This document shows, in pieces, positions 50,559 to 59,113 of a stretch of DNA of 64,000 nucleotides. Made by a program: the position numbers and the translations under genes. The notes beneath the pieces were generated by a model. That model ran no database searches. It was not told where the DNA came from and saw only the letters and a program-made list of their open reading frames with translations. The DNA comes from an uncultured Lachnospiraceae bacterium (GTDB lineage: Bacteria; Bacillota; Clostridia; Lachnospirales; Lachnospiraceae), in the NCBI GenBank assembly GCA_945919795.1, contig CAMEJJ010000007.1, positions 1 to 64,000 of the forward strand, read 5' to 3'. Numbering within the stretch: the first letter of the stretch is position 1; each line of letters begins with the position of its first letter.

Positions 50559-50591
50559 AATCGAAGGGAATTTATTTCTCTTCGATTTTTT
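50559..50591 (+). terminator. Intrinsic terminator
   Basis: AATCGAAGggaatttatttCTCTTCGATTTTTT. Confidence 0.8.
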
Positions 50592-50653
50592 ATGGAAAAT
50601 AAAACAAATTACTCATCTTTATAAAAAAACAAGGAAAGAAAGCGAGGAAAAGT

Positions 50654-51565
50654 ATGAGACATCTAATGAATCCTCTGGATTTTACAGTCGAGGAATTGGA
50701 CAAGCTATTTGATCTTGCCAACGATATCGAAAAAAATCCGGAAAAGTACAGCGAGAAATGTAAAGGAAAGAAAATCGCAACCTGTTTTTATGAACCGAGT
50801 ACCAGAACCAGACTTAGTTTTGAATCTGCCATGATCAATTTAGGTGGCAGTGTCATTGGTTTCTCTGATGCAAATTCATCTTCCGCATCTAAAGGCGAAA
50901 GCGTATCCGATACCATCCGCGTTATTTCCTGCTTTGCAGATATCTGCGCGATGCGTCATCCAAAGGAGGGTGCTGCCATGGTTGCCGCCTCCAAATCTTC
51001 TATTCCGGTTATCAATGCCGGAGACGGCGGACACCAGCATCCCACCCAGACATTGACGGACATGCTGACCATAAGGAGCCTGAAAGGAAGATTAAACCAT
51101 TTTACCATTGGTCTTTGCGGCGATTTAAAATTCGGACGCACCGTACACTCTCTGGTAAATGCGCTTTCCCGCTATGATGATATTCATTTCATCTTTATAT
51201 CACCGGAAGAACTTCGTATCCCCGACTACATCCGGGAAATGTTATCCGAAAAAGGTATTTCTTATCAGGAATATATTAAGTTGGAAGACTGTATCGGCGA
51301 TCTCGACCTCTTATATATGACCAGAGTTCAGAGAGAACGTTTCTTCAACGAAGAAGACTATGTCAGATTAAAAGACTTCTATATTTTGGACAAAAACAAA
51401 ATGAGTATGGCAAAGGAAGATATGCTGGTACTCCACCCTCTTCCCCGTGTAAATGAAATTTCTGTAGAAGTGGATGATGATCCCAGAGCCGTATACTTTA
51501 AACAAGTTCAATACGGTGTCTATGTCCGAATGGCACTCATCCTGACACTACTTGAGTTAGCATAA
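50654..51565 (+). CDS. pyrB: Aspartate carbamoyltransferase catalytic subunit
   Basis: [55 protein letters not shown]. Confidence 0.98.
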   Translation: MRHLMNPLDFTVEELDKLFDLANDIEKNPEKYSEKCKGKKIATCFYEPSTRTRLSFESAMINLGGSVIGFSDANSSSASKGESVSDTIRVISCFADICAMRHPKEGAAMVAASKSSIPVINAGDGGHQHPTQTLTDMLTIRSLKGRLNHFTIGLCGDLKFGRTVHSLVNALSRYDDIHFIFISPEELRIPDYIREMLSEKGISYQEYIKLEDCIGDLDLLYMTRVQRERFFNEEDYVRLKDFYILDKNKMSMAKEDMLVLHPLPRVNEISVEVDDDPRAVYFKQVQYGVYVRMALILTLLELA

Positions 51566-51627
51566 GCCATCGGGACCAAATACCTTTTGTTCCCAACATC
51601 ATATATTCATGGTAAGGAGAATGAAAC

Positions 51628-52062
51628 ATGTTAAATGTAGGAAAAATAGAAGAAGGTTTTGTACTTGACCACATTCAGGCCGGAAAAAGCCTTTCATTAT
51701 ATCATCATTTAATGCTGGATAAGCTGGATTGTACCGTTGCCATCATTAAAAATGCAAAAAGTAATAAAATGGGCAAAAAAGATATCCTGAAAGTAGAATG
51801 CGATATCAATATGCTGGATTTGGATGTCCTTGCTTTTATTGACCATAACATTACCGTCAATGTCATTAAGGACGGAGAAATTGTTGATAAGAAAGAACTG
51901 GTACTTCCAAAAGAAATAAAGAATGTCATCAAATGTAAAAATCCCCGCTGCATCACCTCAATCGAGCAGGAATTACCGCACATCTTCATACTGACGGATG
52001 AAGAAAAAGAAATCTACCGTTGTAAGTATTGTGAAGAAAAATACGGAGAAAAAAGATTGTAA
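51628..52062 (+). CDS. pyrI: Aspartate carbamoyltransferase regulatory subunit
   Basis: VGKIEEGFVLDHIQAGKSL; zinc motif CKNPRCITSIEQELP...YRCKYCEEKY. Confidence 0.96.
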   Translation: MLNVGKIEEGFVLDHIQAGKSLSLYHHLMLDKLDCTVAIIKNAKSNKMGKKDILKVECDINMLDLDVLAFIDHNITVNVIKDGEIVDKKELVLPKEIKNVIKCKNPRCITSIEQELPHIFILTDEEKEIYRCKYCEEKYGEKRL

Positions 52063-52079
52063 TAGAAATTCTTTTTTAT

Positions 52080-52538
52080 AATTGTGTAACTGAGAAACAT
52101 GCAGAAAGCGCAAATATATGAAGCTTTTGACCTTAGATGCAGACTTTTTTCTCTGCCGTCATTTCTCACTATTTATTATTCGCAACTTTGGGGACATAGC
52201 CAGTCGCCCTAACAGAAATATATATCTTTGCCCGAGGAATTTGGCGAGGTTTCCTGACATTTCTTAGCGGCATAAGCGAACAAAAATAATGCCCGGTTTC
52301 AACTGTTCGAAGACGAAGTCTGAGTTTTGAAACCGGGCACTTAATATATACTTTGTGAGCATGCCGCTTAGAAATGCCGGAAACCGAAGTATGAATCGGC
52401 AAAGATATATATTTCTGTAAGGGTGACTGCCATCCCACAAAGATTGCGAACCTTGTGAGAAACGCGGCAGAGCGTCTGCATAATCGGTCTGCAAGCTTTA
52501 TATATTTGCACTTTCTGCATATTCTCAGTTACACAATT
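52080..52538. repeat. Very long foldback element B (~459 bp)
   Basis: AATTGTGTAACTGAGAA.CATGCAGAAAG.GCAAATATAT ... reverse complement to 52538; tip AATGCCCGGTTTCAAC...GTTTTGAAACCGGGCACTT. Confidence 0.93.
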
Positions 52539-52556
52539 AAATAATAAAATAATTTA

Positions 52557-52576
52557 CCCGGCAGAAACCTGCCGGG
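52557..52576. terminator. Intrinsic terminator hairpin
   Basis: CCCGGCAG-aaac-CTGCCGGG-TTTT. Confidence 0.85.
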
Positions 52577-52644
52577 TTTTAAAATGTTTAACACACTTTG
52601 AAATAAAAGATAATACCAAGCACTGCCTCCAAAATGCCTATACT

Positions 52645-52794
52645 AAGATGTCCTTACCTAATGTCAATTCCTGCTGTCTAACCCATGATGTCAATGCCAA
52701 GATGTCTATTCCACGATGTCAGTTCCTGTTGTCCTGCTCGTTGCAAATACGAAGATGTCTTTTACTATGATGACTGAACCAAGATGTCACGGCA
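52645..52794. repeat. Degenerate ~14-bp repeat array, ~11 units
   Basis: Core AAGATGTCnnTTCC: AAGATGTCCTTACC, ATGATGTCAATGCC, AAGATGTCTATTCC, ACGATGTCAGTTCC, etc. Confidence 0.8.
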
Positions 52795-52840
52795 GCCTTC
52801 CGTTCTGATGTAAAACATGATGTGAAAACCGACGAAAAAA

Positions 52841-52866
52841 GGCACTTTGTCCACGGACAAAGCGCC
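52841..52866 (-). terminator. Intrinsic terminator downstream of the abiEii-like gene
   Basis: GGCACTTTGTCC-acg-GGACAAAGCGCC. Confidence 0.75.
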
Positions 52867-52956
52867 TTCGCTTTAGGTATTATTCTTTATTCATGTTTAG
52901 TATAAGTGATATCATTCCGTTTGTCAATAAAAAATCAGTAAAATTTCATTTTTGTA

Positions 52957-53859
52957 TTATTTTTCCTCCCATGATTTTGAATCATGCTTCCAAATTTTCA
53001 TAAACTTTTCATTGTGATTTATTGCATCAACCATTGGTTCTACAAATACTCTAATCTGATCAATTGTTTCTTTTAGAGTAACATCTATCTGTACTTTCTT
53101 TTTCTTCGCAAAAGACTTCCACCGGGACTGTCTGACCGGATCTGATGCATAATCATCTTCAAATGCCGCAATATCATCAAATGATGTATGGCGATGACCA
53201 AACGTCTCTTTACATGCCTCCATTAACTCGGAACCATCTATATCATATTTCCCTGATAAAATATATATATCGTAATAATCCTTAAATCTGCTATTGTCAT
53301 ATCCAAGAGATACAATCGCCTCAAATTTTTCTGCTATGCTGGAACTCAATGAATATGCATACACTTTTGGATTTTCTTCACTCAATATAACCGGGAAATC
53401 CATCACAACCCGCTTGGGATAAATAACATCGCCAAACCCTACATCAATCGACACCTGTATCTTTGTACGGTCAAGATATGCGTCTATCGTCACATTGACA
53501 CCATGGTAATCCTTAAATTCAGTAATACTTTTGACACTTAAGGAATCAAGGTCATACCGAAGTGGATCATCCAATCTCATCGAAAAGATATCACAAAACA
53601 CTTCTTTCATTTGGTCAATATCATTGCTGATACCTTGTGCAAGTAAATCAATATCTGTAGTTGCTCTTGCAAATTCACCATCCATCAGTGCATACAAGAA
53701 AATGCCACCCTTTAATGTGAAATTCTCAACATGGTTTGACTTTGTCAGCCGCATAATGGTTCTCTCTAATCCATAAGCAATCAGAACATCCTGCATTGTT
53801 CTTCCTGTTTCTTTTGCTATATTTTTTAATCTTGCCTTTACCGACTCTGCATTTCTCAT
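52957..53859 (-). CDS. AbiEii/AbiGii-type nucleotidyltransferase toxin
   Basis: FTLKGGIFLYALMDGEFARATTDIDLLAQGIS. Confidence 0.93.
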   Translation of the reverse strand: MRNAESVKARLKNIAKETGRTMQDVLIAYGLERTIMRLTKSNHVENFTLKGGIFLYALMDGEFARATTDIDLLAQGISNDIDQMKEVFCDIFSMRLDDPLRYDLDSLSVKSITEFKDYHGVNVTIDAYLDRTKIQVSIDVGFGDVIYPKRVVMDFPVILSEENPKVYAYSLSSSIAEKFEAIVSLGYDNSRFKDYYDIYILSGKYDIDGSELMEACKETFGHRHTSFDDIAAFEDDYASDPVRQSRWKSFAKKKKVQIDVTLKETIDQIRVFVEPMVDAINHNEKFMKIWKHDSKSWEEK

Positions 53860-54479
53860 AGGAGCACCTCCAGATATGTGCTAAGTATCTTTTCACACCG
53901 AAGCTCTTTAGCATAGCGGTGGAGCTTATTCAGATTTCTCTCTTTCCTCGCCAGATAATTGACTAAAACCTCTTTCGTTTCTTCGATTCCAACTTTATTC
54001 CGATAAAAAAGAATATCTGCAACCGTCTTTTCCATGTCATAAATCCGGAAACCATTCCTTCCCTCCGTAATGGTTTCGATTCCCAGTTCATATCTTTTTT
54101 TTGAATAATACACCACATTAAACTTTGGAAAATCCGGTACTGTAGACACCTTTTTTCGTCTTTCAATCGCAACATCCACAGCATCCGGCCAGTAGGTTGT
54201 CAGTCCATAATACCTTGCAGCACTCATCTGACAGACTACCCCATCCGGCGCATATGCTGTCACATAAAAAAAGTCAGATTCTTCACCTTCGTATGTTGCA
54301 TTCTCATATACACTGCTATTCAATTTGATAAGTGTTCCGGCTTTCACAAGCTTCTTTATTCCATAAAAACTAACACCAAGTTCATTTAACTGCTTTGTTG
54401 TAAAAAACATTTGCTCAGTTGGAAGCTGATAATCAAGTATTTTTGGCATAAAAATCCCTCCATGTTCATCATACAACAT
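53856..54479 (-). CDS. AbiEi-type antitoxin
   Basis: FFTTKQLNELGVSFYGIKKLVKAGTLIKLNSSVYE; SAARYYGLTTYWP; 4-nt overlap with the toxin gene. Confidence 0.9.
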   Translation of the reverse strand: MLYDEHGGIFMPKILDYQLPTEQMFFTTKQLNELGVSFYGIKKLVKAGTLIKLNSSVYENATYEGEESDFFYVTAYAPDGVVCQMSAARYYGLTTYWPDAVDVAIERRKKVSTVPDFPKFNVVYYSKKRYELGIETITEGRNGFRIYDMEKTVADILFYRNKVGIEETKEVLVNYLARKERNLNKLHRYAKELRCEKILSTYLEVLL

Positions 54480-54576
54480 GCATTATTTATTTTCAATATT
54501 TTTCTGCACAAATGTATTTACGCAGTCTAATATTAAAATTAAAGCATCTACTATATTATTATATCCATGGAAGTGT

Positions 54577-54915
54577 TTATTCATAAAAGAAAAGGGTATT
54601 CATCCCTTTTTCTAAAGGAAAATACCCTTTTCTGGTATACAGAGTTTTTACTCTTCGTCTTTTAGCTTTTTCTTCACCACAAGGAATACACCCCTTAATA
54701 TCATATCTCCTAACCTTGTAGAATGCGAATGCATTGCACAGATATTGCATATAATTACCAACTGTCGTATGGTGTATCTTCTCCTGCATGCTTCCCAGAG
54801 TATTGGTAATGTTACGCGCAGATGAAAGATTCGACACATTATCCATAAGAAAATCCACAATTCTATCCATCAGCTGCGTATTTCTTATCTTGTATTTTTT
54901 GCGTATATCACGCAC
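54577..54915 (-). pseudogene. Fragment of a DUF4143-type AAA ATPase
   Basis: RDIRKKYKIRNTQLMDRIVDFLMDNVSNLSSARNITNTLGSMQEKIHHTTVGNYMQYLCNAFAFYKVRRYDIKG; lacks the P-loop domain and the normal C-terminus. Confidence 0.7.
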
Positions 54916-54994
54916 TATCTCTATTAGCCAAAATCAATATTTTTTCATTTTTGGCTAATAGGATACAGATTGAAGTTTGAATCATATTACTTGA

Positions 54995-55735
54995 CTATTT
55001 TCCCGATAGCACATCTTTTATCTCACGACAAGTAGATTTTCCCCACTCCGGGATTGTTCCGTCACAGATTGCAGTCATCATACGTCTTTTCACACCAGGT
55101 GCATGCCGATTCATTTCGTTCAATAATTCTCTCACATAACTTCTTTCAGAAGTATGGTCAAACGGACAGGGATTTGCAGTAACCGGAAGATGATATTTGT
55201 TTTGAAATCCTACAGCTTCTGCCTGCGACACAAAAACAAAAGGTCGGATTAGTTCCATGTCCATATCCTCCCATTTTGTTTTGGGCCAGAATGTGGAAAA
55301 GCGCCCTTCATAAATTAAGGATAACATCATGGTTTCAACCACATCATCCATGTTGTGTGCAAAAGCAATTTTGTTACAGCCAAGAGCCTTTGCTTTCTCA
55401 TTTAGAGCACCTCTGCGCAATCTGGCACATAAGGAGCAACCTTCTGTTTCAATCATCTTATAAATATCTGTCTTAACAATATAGTATTCGACCTCGAGCT
55501 CTTTGCATAGCTTTTCAATCTCTGATAAATCAAATCCGTCATATCCTAAATCAACCGTTATTGCCACCAGCTCAAATGTCCGTGGATAAAAGCTTCGCAA
55601 ACCGGCAAGCGCGTAGAGTAATCCCAGAGAATCCTTTCCACCGGAAACTCCAAGAGCCACTTTATCACCGTTTTCTATCATATGATACGTATCCAGTGCC
55701 TGTCGGACTTTACTGTACAATTGCTGTAATTTCAT
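54995..55735 (-). CDS. TtcA-like PP-loop ATPase (tRNA 2-thiocytidine family)
   Basis: VALGVSGGKDSLGLLYAL; GCSLCARLRRGALNEKAKALGCNKIAFAHNMDD. Confidence 0.9.
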   Translation of the reverse strand: MKLQQLYSKVRQALDTYHMIENGDKVALGVSGGKDSLGLLYALAGLRSFYPRTFELVAITVDLGYDGFDLSEIEKLCKELEVEYYIVKTDIYKMIETEGCSLCARLRRGALNEKAKALGCNKIAFAHNMDDVVETMMLSLIYEGRFSTFWPKTKWEDMDMELIRPFVFVSQAEAVGFQNKYHLPVTANPCPFDHTSERSYVRELLNEMNRHAPGVKRRMMTAICDGTIPEWGKSTCREIKDVLSGK

Positions 55736-55755
55736 CCTGCATCTCCGATTCTATA

Positions 55756-55899
55756 TTATTTCATCTTTGATTTTGTATTATTTCTGTCCAGAATCCGCAT
55801 AAAAGAAATAATCTTTTCGATATCCTGCGTCAGTCTTGGAGCTGTAATCTTAATATCGGTATCCGGATATTTTTCATCAATATCTAACTCGATTTTCAT
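55756..55899 (-). pseudogene. Short ORF resembling the N-terminal stub of a LytTR-family regulator
   Basis: MKIELDIDEKYPDTDIKITAPRLTQDIEKIISFMRILDRNNTKSKMK-stop; no LytTR domain follows. Confidence 0.4.
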
Positions 55900-55984
55900 T
55901 TCGTTCAATCCTTTTCATTTCGTCCGATTCTTTTATTTTACTTCAAGCATTTTCTTTTCTTTTACTTCAAGCGTTTACTTTTAT

Positions 55985-56155
55985 TCCAATCCTTTTCTTT
56001 TGTATACGAATGAGAAGAGAAATACTAACACTACAGCATTTATCAAAATAATCCATACTGCATTTTCCGGCATATCCGAAAATGACATTTTCTCTAAAAT
56101 ATTTTTTAACTGTTCCGTGTAAAAAATCTTTGCAACCTTTGCAATTTTTTCATTT
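55985..56155 (-). pseudogene. C-terminal stub of a membrane protein (ABC permease-like)
   Basis: KIAKVAKIFYTEQLKNILEKMSFSDMPENAVWIILINAVVLVFLFSFVYKRKGLE-stop. Confidence 0.4.
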
Positions 56156-56191
56156 CATATCTTTTATGTCTCATATCTGTTGTGTTTTTAT

Positions 56192-57088
56192 TTATCTATT
56201 CTTAATTTCAATACGATCCAGAATACCTTGTACGCTCACATTTTGGTGTGTCAAATACATTCTGGTAACATCTTCAATAAAGCCTCTGTCTGATTTCGTT
56301 TTTTTCTGTATCTTGTCAATGGAATATCCTCTGTCTATGTACTTCATAATTCTTTGCACCAGAGCATAGCGTTCTTTTTCTTCTTTATCCGTTTTGCTTT
56401 TATCTACTTTATCTGTTCTTTCTGTGCCGGTTTTGCCTTTGCCATTCCCATTTTGCAAAATTCGTTTATTTTCATCGTCCATATCATAATCTGTAGAAAC
56501 ATCCATGACAGCTGCTTTCGCATGTCCATAGTAAATCTTTTTCGGATTACGCTCTAATAACAGCTCCCAGCTCTTTGCAATCTGTGTTCCTTTGTGCATT
56601 TCCAACTCATAAAGTGGATTCAAATCTCCTACCAAAAGTACACCTTCATCCAGACATAGCGATATACTGTCATCACTGTGTCCGGGCGTATATAGAATTT
56701 CTCCATCAATGCCGATTTTCTTCAAAAAATCTCTGCTTTCGGCAATTGTAATCAGTTGTATTTTACTATCATCAATCGGTTTAAAGTTTTTTCTTTTATC
56801 TTTTGCAAATACAGAATCCGAACTATGAATAAACGCCTCCTGCACATCCGCCACAACAATGGCAATCCCCAAATCCGCAATTTCCTGCGCGATTCCCATG
56901 TGGTCCGGATGAAAATGAGAAATAAACAAATATTTGATATCCTGTGCACGGATCTCTTTTTCACCCAATTCTTTGCAAAACAGTGAAAATGTCCCGGCCC
57001 AATCGGTATCAAAGAGAATATATCCATCATTTCCCTTTATCAGATATGTATTTGTATTTGAATATTTTAATTCTGTTATCATATGCAA
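56192..57088 (-). CDS. MBL-fold metallo-hydrolase with C-terminal extension
   Basis: LFISHFHPDHMGIAQEIADLG; YTPGHSDDSISLCLDEGVLLVGD. Confidence 0.9.
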   Translation of the reverse strand: MHMITELKYSNTNTYLIKGNDGYILFDTDWAGTFSLFCKELGEKEIRAQDIKYLFISHFHPDHMGIAQEIADLGIAIVVADVQEAFIHSSDSVFAKDKRKNFKPIDDSKIQLITIAESRDFLKKIGIDGEILYTPGHSDDSISLCLDEGVLLVGDLNPLYELEMHKGTQIAKSWELLLERNPKKIYYGHAKAAVMDVSTDYDMDDENKRILQNGNGKGKTGTERTDKVDKSKTDKEEKERYALVQRIMKYIDRGYSIDKIQKKTKSDRGFIEDVTRMYLTHQNVSVQGILDRIEIKNR

Positions 57089-57090
57089 AC

Positions 57091-57888
57091 TTATTCCAAT
57101 TCTGCGCCTTCTTCTTCGTAACAGGTCAAATCCAGAATATCCGGATTCGAAACATCAAGCCTGCCGTTTTCCAAAGATAAAGAAGGATGATATATCATTT
57201 CTTCATGATCACCGGTTACGGATATTTCTAAATTGGAAACAATGTCACTCTCGTTTCCACGAACCAAAATCACTTCTCCGGGCTTCCCCGCAAACAAAAG
57301 CTTTCCTCTTTTTGGCATGCCGTCATCGGTATCGTCTCCCCACACCTGTTCAAAAACCGATATCTCATCGTCTTCACAGGCCGGTATCAGTAAATATACT
57401 TCTTCTCCCGGCTGCTCTATATAGGGACATTGTTCAATCTCACGCATAAATTCATACTCATAATAAAACTCACCGGCTCCCTGCAGCACATTTTCTTTTG
57501 TACTCTCAGAATATTCGCCTTCCCATCCAAGGAAAAATACCCCAAGTATTACCTGATCCGTTTTTAAATCCTGCTGCAGAGCAATCAGGGATTCTTCTGC
57601 AGTTTCACTCCAGGTATTGGAACCTTCTCTGTCGCTCTCTGCTTTTTCCGCTTCTTCTGAAGTTTGATTATCTATATCTGAATCTTCATTTTGATTCTCA
57701 ACAGCTAACTGTTCATCTGTTTGTTGTTCTTTGGTGTTATCTGCTTCTGCTCCGGCTGTATTGTCTGCTTCGGCTGTGTTTTCAGCGCCTGCTTGCGTTG
57801 TGCCTGTGCATCCTGCCAGCATTAACAACATTGACAGCAAAGCACATGTAGTTAACATAACTTTTTTATTTTGTTTCATATTCCCCAT
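57091..57888 (-). CDS. Putative lipoprotein
   Basis: MGNMKQNKKVMLTTCALLSMLLMLAGCTGT lipobox; acidic low-complexity linker. Confidence 0.7.
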   Translation of the reverse strand: MGNMKQNKKVMLTTCALLSMLLMLAGCTGTTQAGAENTAEADNTAGAEADNTKEQQTDEQLAVENQNEDSDIDNQTSEEAEKAESDREGSNTWSETAEESLIALQQDLKTDQVILGVFFLGWEGEYSESTKENVLQGAGEFYYEYEFMREIEQCPYIEQPGEEVYLLIPACEDDEISVFEQVWGDDTDDGMPKRGKLLFAGKPGEVILVRGNESDIVSNLEISVTGDHEEMIYHPSLSLENGRLDVSNPDILDLTCYEEEGAELE

Positions 57889-57994
57889 CTCCTGTTCACT
57901 TTTATATTTTGGATCTGAAGCTGTTCTCTCCCTGTCAGCCCAAATCGGCTTCCTCTCATGCTTTGGACCTACAAGAATTATCATCGCTTATGCC

Positions 57995-58080
57995 ACGGCA
58001 TATGTAAACAAAAAGAAATACCCGGTTTCAACTTCTTAAAGACAAAGTCTAAGTTTTGAAACCGGGCATTTAATAGATAC
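57995..58080. repeat. Shortened copy of the foldback family (element C)
   Basis: ACGGCATATGTAAACAAAAAGAAATACCCGGTTTCAACTTCTTAAAGACAAAGTCTAAGTTTTGAAACCGGGCATTTAATAGATACT. Confidence 0.85.
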
Positions 58081-58121
58081 TATATCATTTCCTGTTTGGC
58101 CACCTTGAATCCAATAGAATA

Positions 58122-59057
58122 TTAGACAAAGGAAATCACTTCATTTTTGGGTTTCACTGTTTTTTCTACGCTGACTGCATGGAGCACAGGACCTTCTTTT
58201 CCATAATCCTCAAAATACTCAATTGCAACCTTTGCCGTAATTTTAATCCAGCTCTTCTGCTCGAGTTCAATTTCCTTATCATATTTGCAGGCATAACCTA
58301 AAAATGCCATATCATCTGCACAACAGGTCATTGCCATACGACCCGGGACAAAGTAACCTTTGGGGAATTTAGGTGGATGCAATACATTTGCCACAAATTG
58401 AATAGTTTTCCCCTCATACCTTTCCATATTATCCAAAATATCAATGTACCAAAAGCCATATCCGGTATCATCCAGAATAATTGGATCAGTATTCAGGTCA
58501 TAAGGCAAATCCTCTTCCAATGTCACATTCATTTCCCCTGTGGCATTTTCAAAAATAATTTCGGCCTGCTGATTAAGCGCTTTGATATTTCTCTTATATC
58601 CGGCAATTTTATCTTCCATGCCGTCACAACGATTCATAATAATCAGTTCTGAACCCCTAATTTGATCTGCCACAAGAGATTTCATATTGGTAAAATAGTT
58701 TGCAAACGTCTGACCGTTGATCATGGTAATTTGCTGTTCCATTTTCCAATGCCAGGGGAATTTTACATTTTTCAAACTCCACATACCGTTAAATTCAATG
58801 ATAATACGACCGGGCTTATGCTTCTTTTCCAAGGCAATGAGGTTTTGGGATGTAAAATCTTCTTCATCCTCTATGACCTCCATGATTGTACGGCTCTTTT
58901 TCAAAAGTCCGCTGTCATATTCATTTTCGCCTTCCTCACATACAATCAGAAGTGTATTCTTTCTACTTTGAAAATAAGGCTGACTTATGGTATACGTAAT
59001 AAATTCCGTTTTTCCACTATCCAAAAAACCATTAATTATATAAACAGGAATCATCAT
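58122..59057 (-). CDS. CobW/G3E-type GTPase-like protein (divergent)
   Basis: IPVYIINGFLDSGKTEFITYTI P-loop; IIMNRCDG in the NKxD region; C-terminal CobW_C-like segment. Confidence 0.75.
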   Translation of the reverse strand: MMIPVYIINGFLDSGKTEFITYTISQPYFQSRKNTLLIVCEEGENEYDSGLLKKSRTIMEVIEDEEDFTSQNLIALEKKHKPGRIIIEFNGMWSLKNVKFPWHWKMEQQITMINGQTFANYFTNMKSLVADQIRGSELIIMNRCDGMEDKIAGYKRNIKALNQQAEIIFENATGEMNVTLEEDLPYDLNTDPIILDDTGYGFWYIDILDNMERYEGKTIQFVANVLHPPKFPKGYFVPGRMAMTCCADDMAFLGYACKYDKEIELEQKSWIKITAKVAIEYFEDYGKEGPVLHAVSVEKTVKPKNEVISFV

Positions 59058-59113
59058 TCTTCTCCTCTGATACTTACCAGGCTTTACTCTCCAAAACCTT
59101 TTAAAAATTCATC

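Noticed and set aside
49132-50653. THF, T-box or pyrimidine riboswitch/attenuator upstream of the fol and pyr genes
   Set aside because: Looked for THF-riboswitch, T-box (GGGTGGNACCGCG) and PyrR-type leaders; none recognised by eye. An Infernal run would be decisive.
52080-52538. IS element with transposase
   Set aside because: Long inverted repeat only; ORFs inside (52169..52438, 52264..52494) show no transposase features.
52645-52794. Possible CRISPR array
   Set aside because: Units are 13-15 bp, degenerate and contiguous, without unique spacers; no cas genes in the window.
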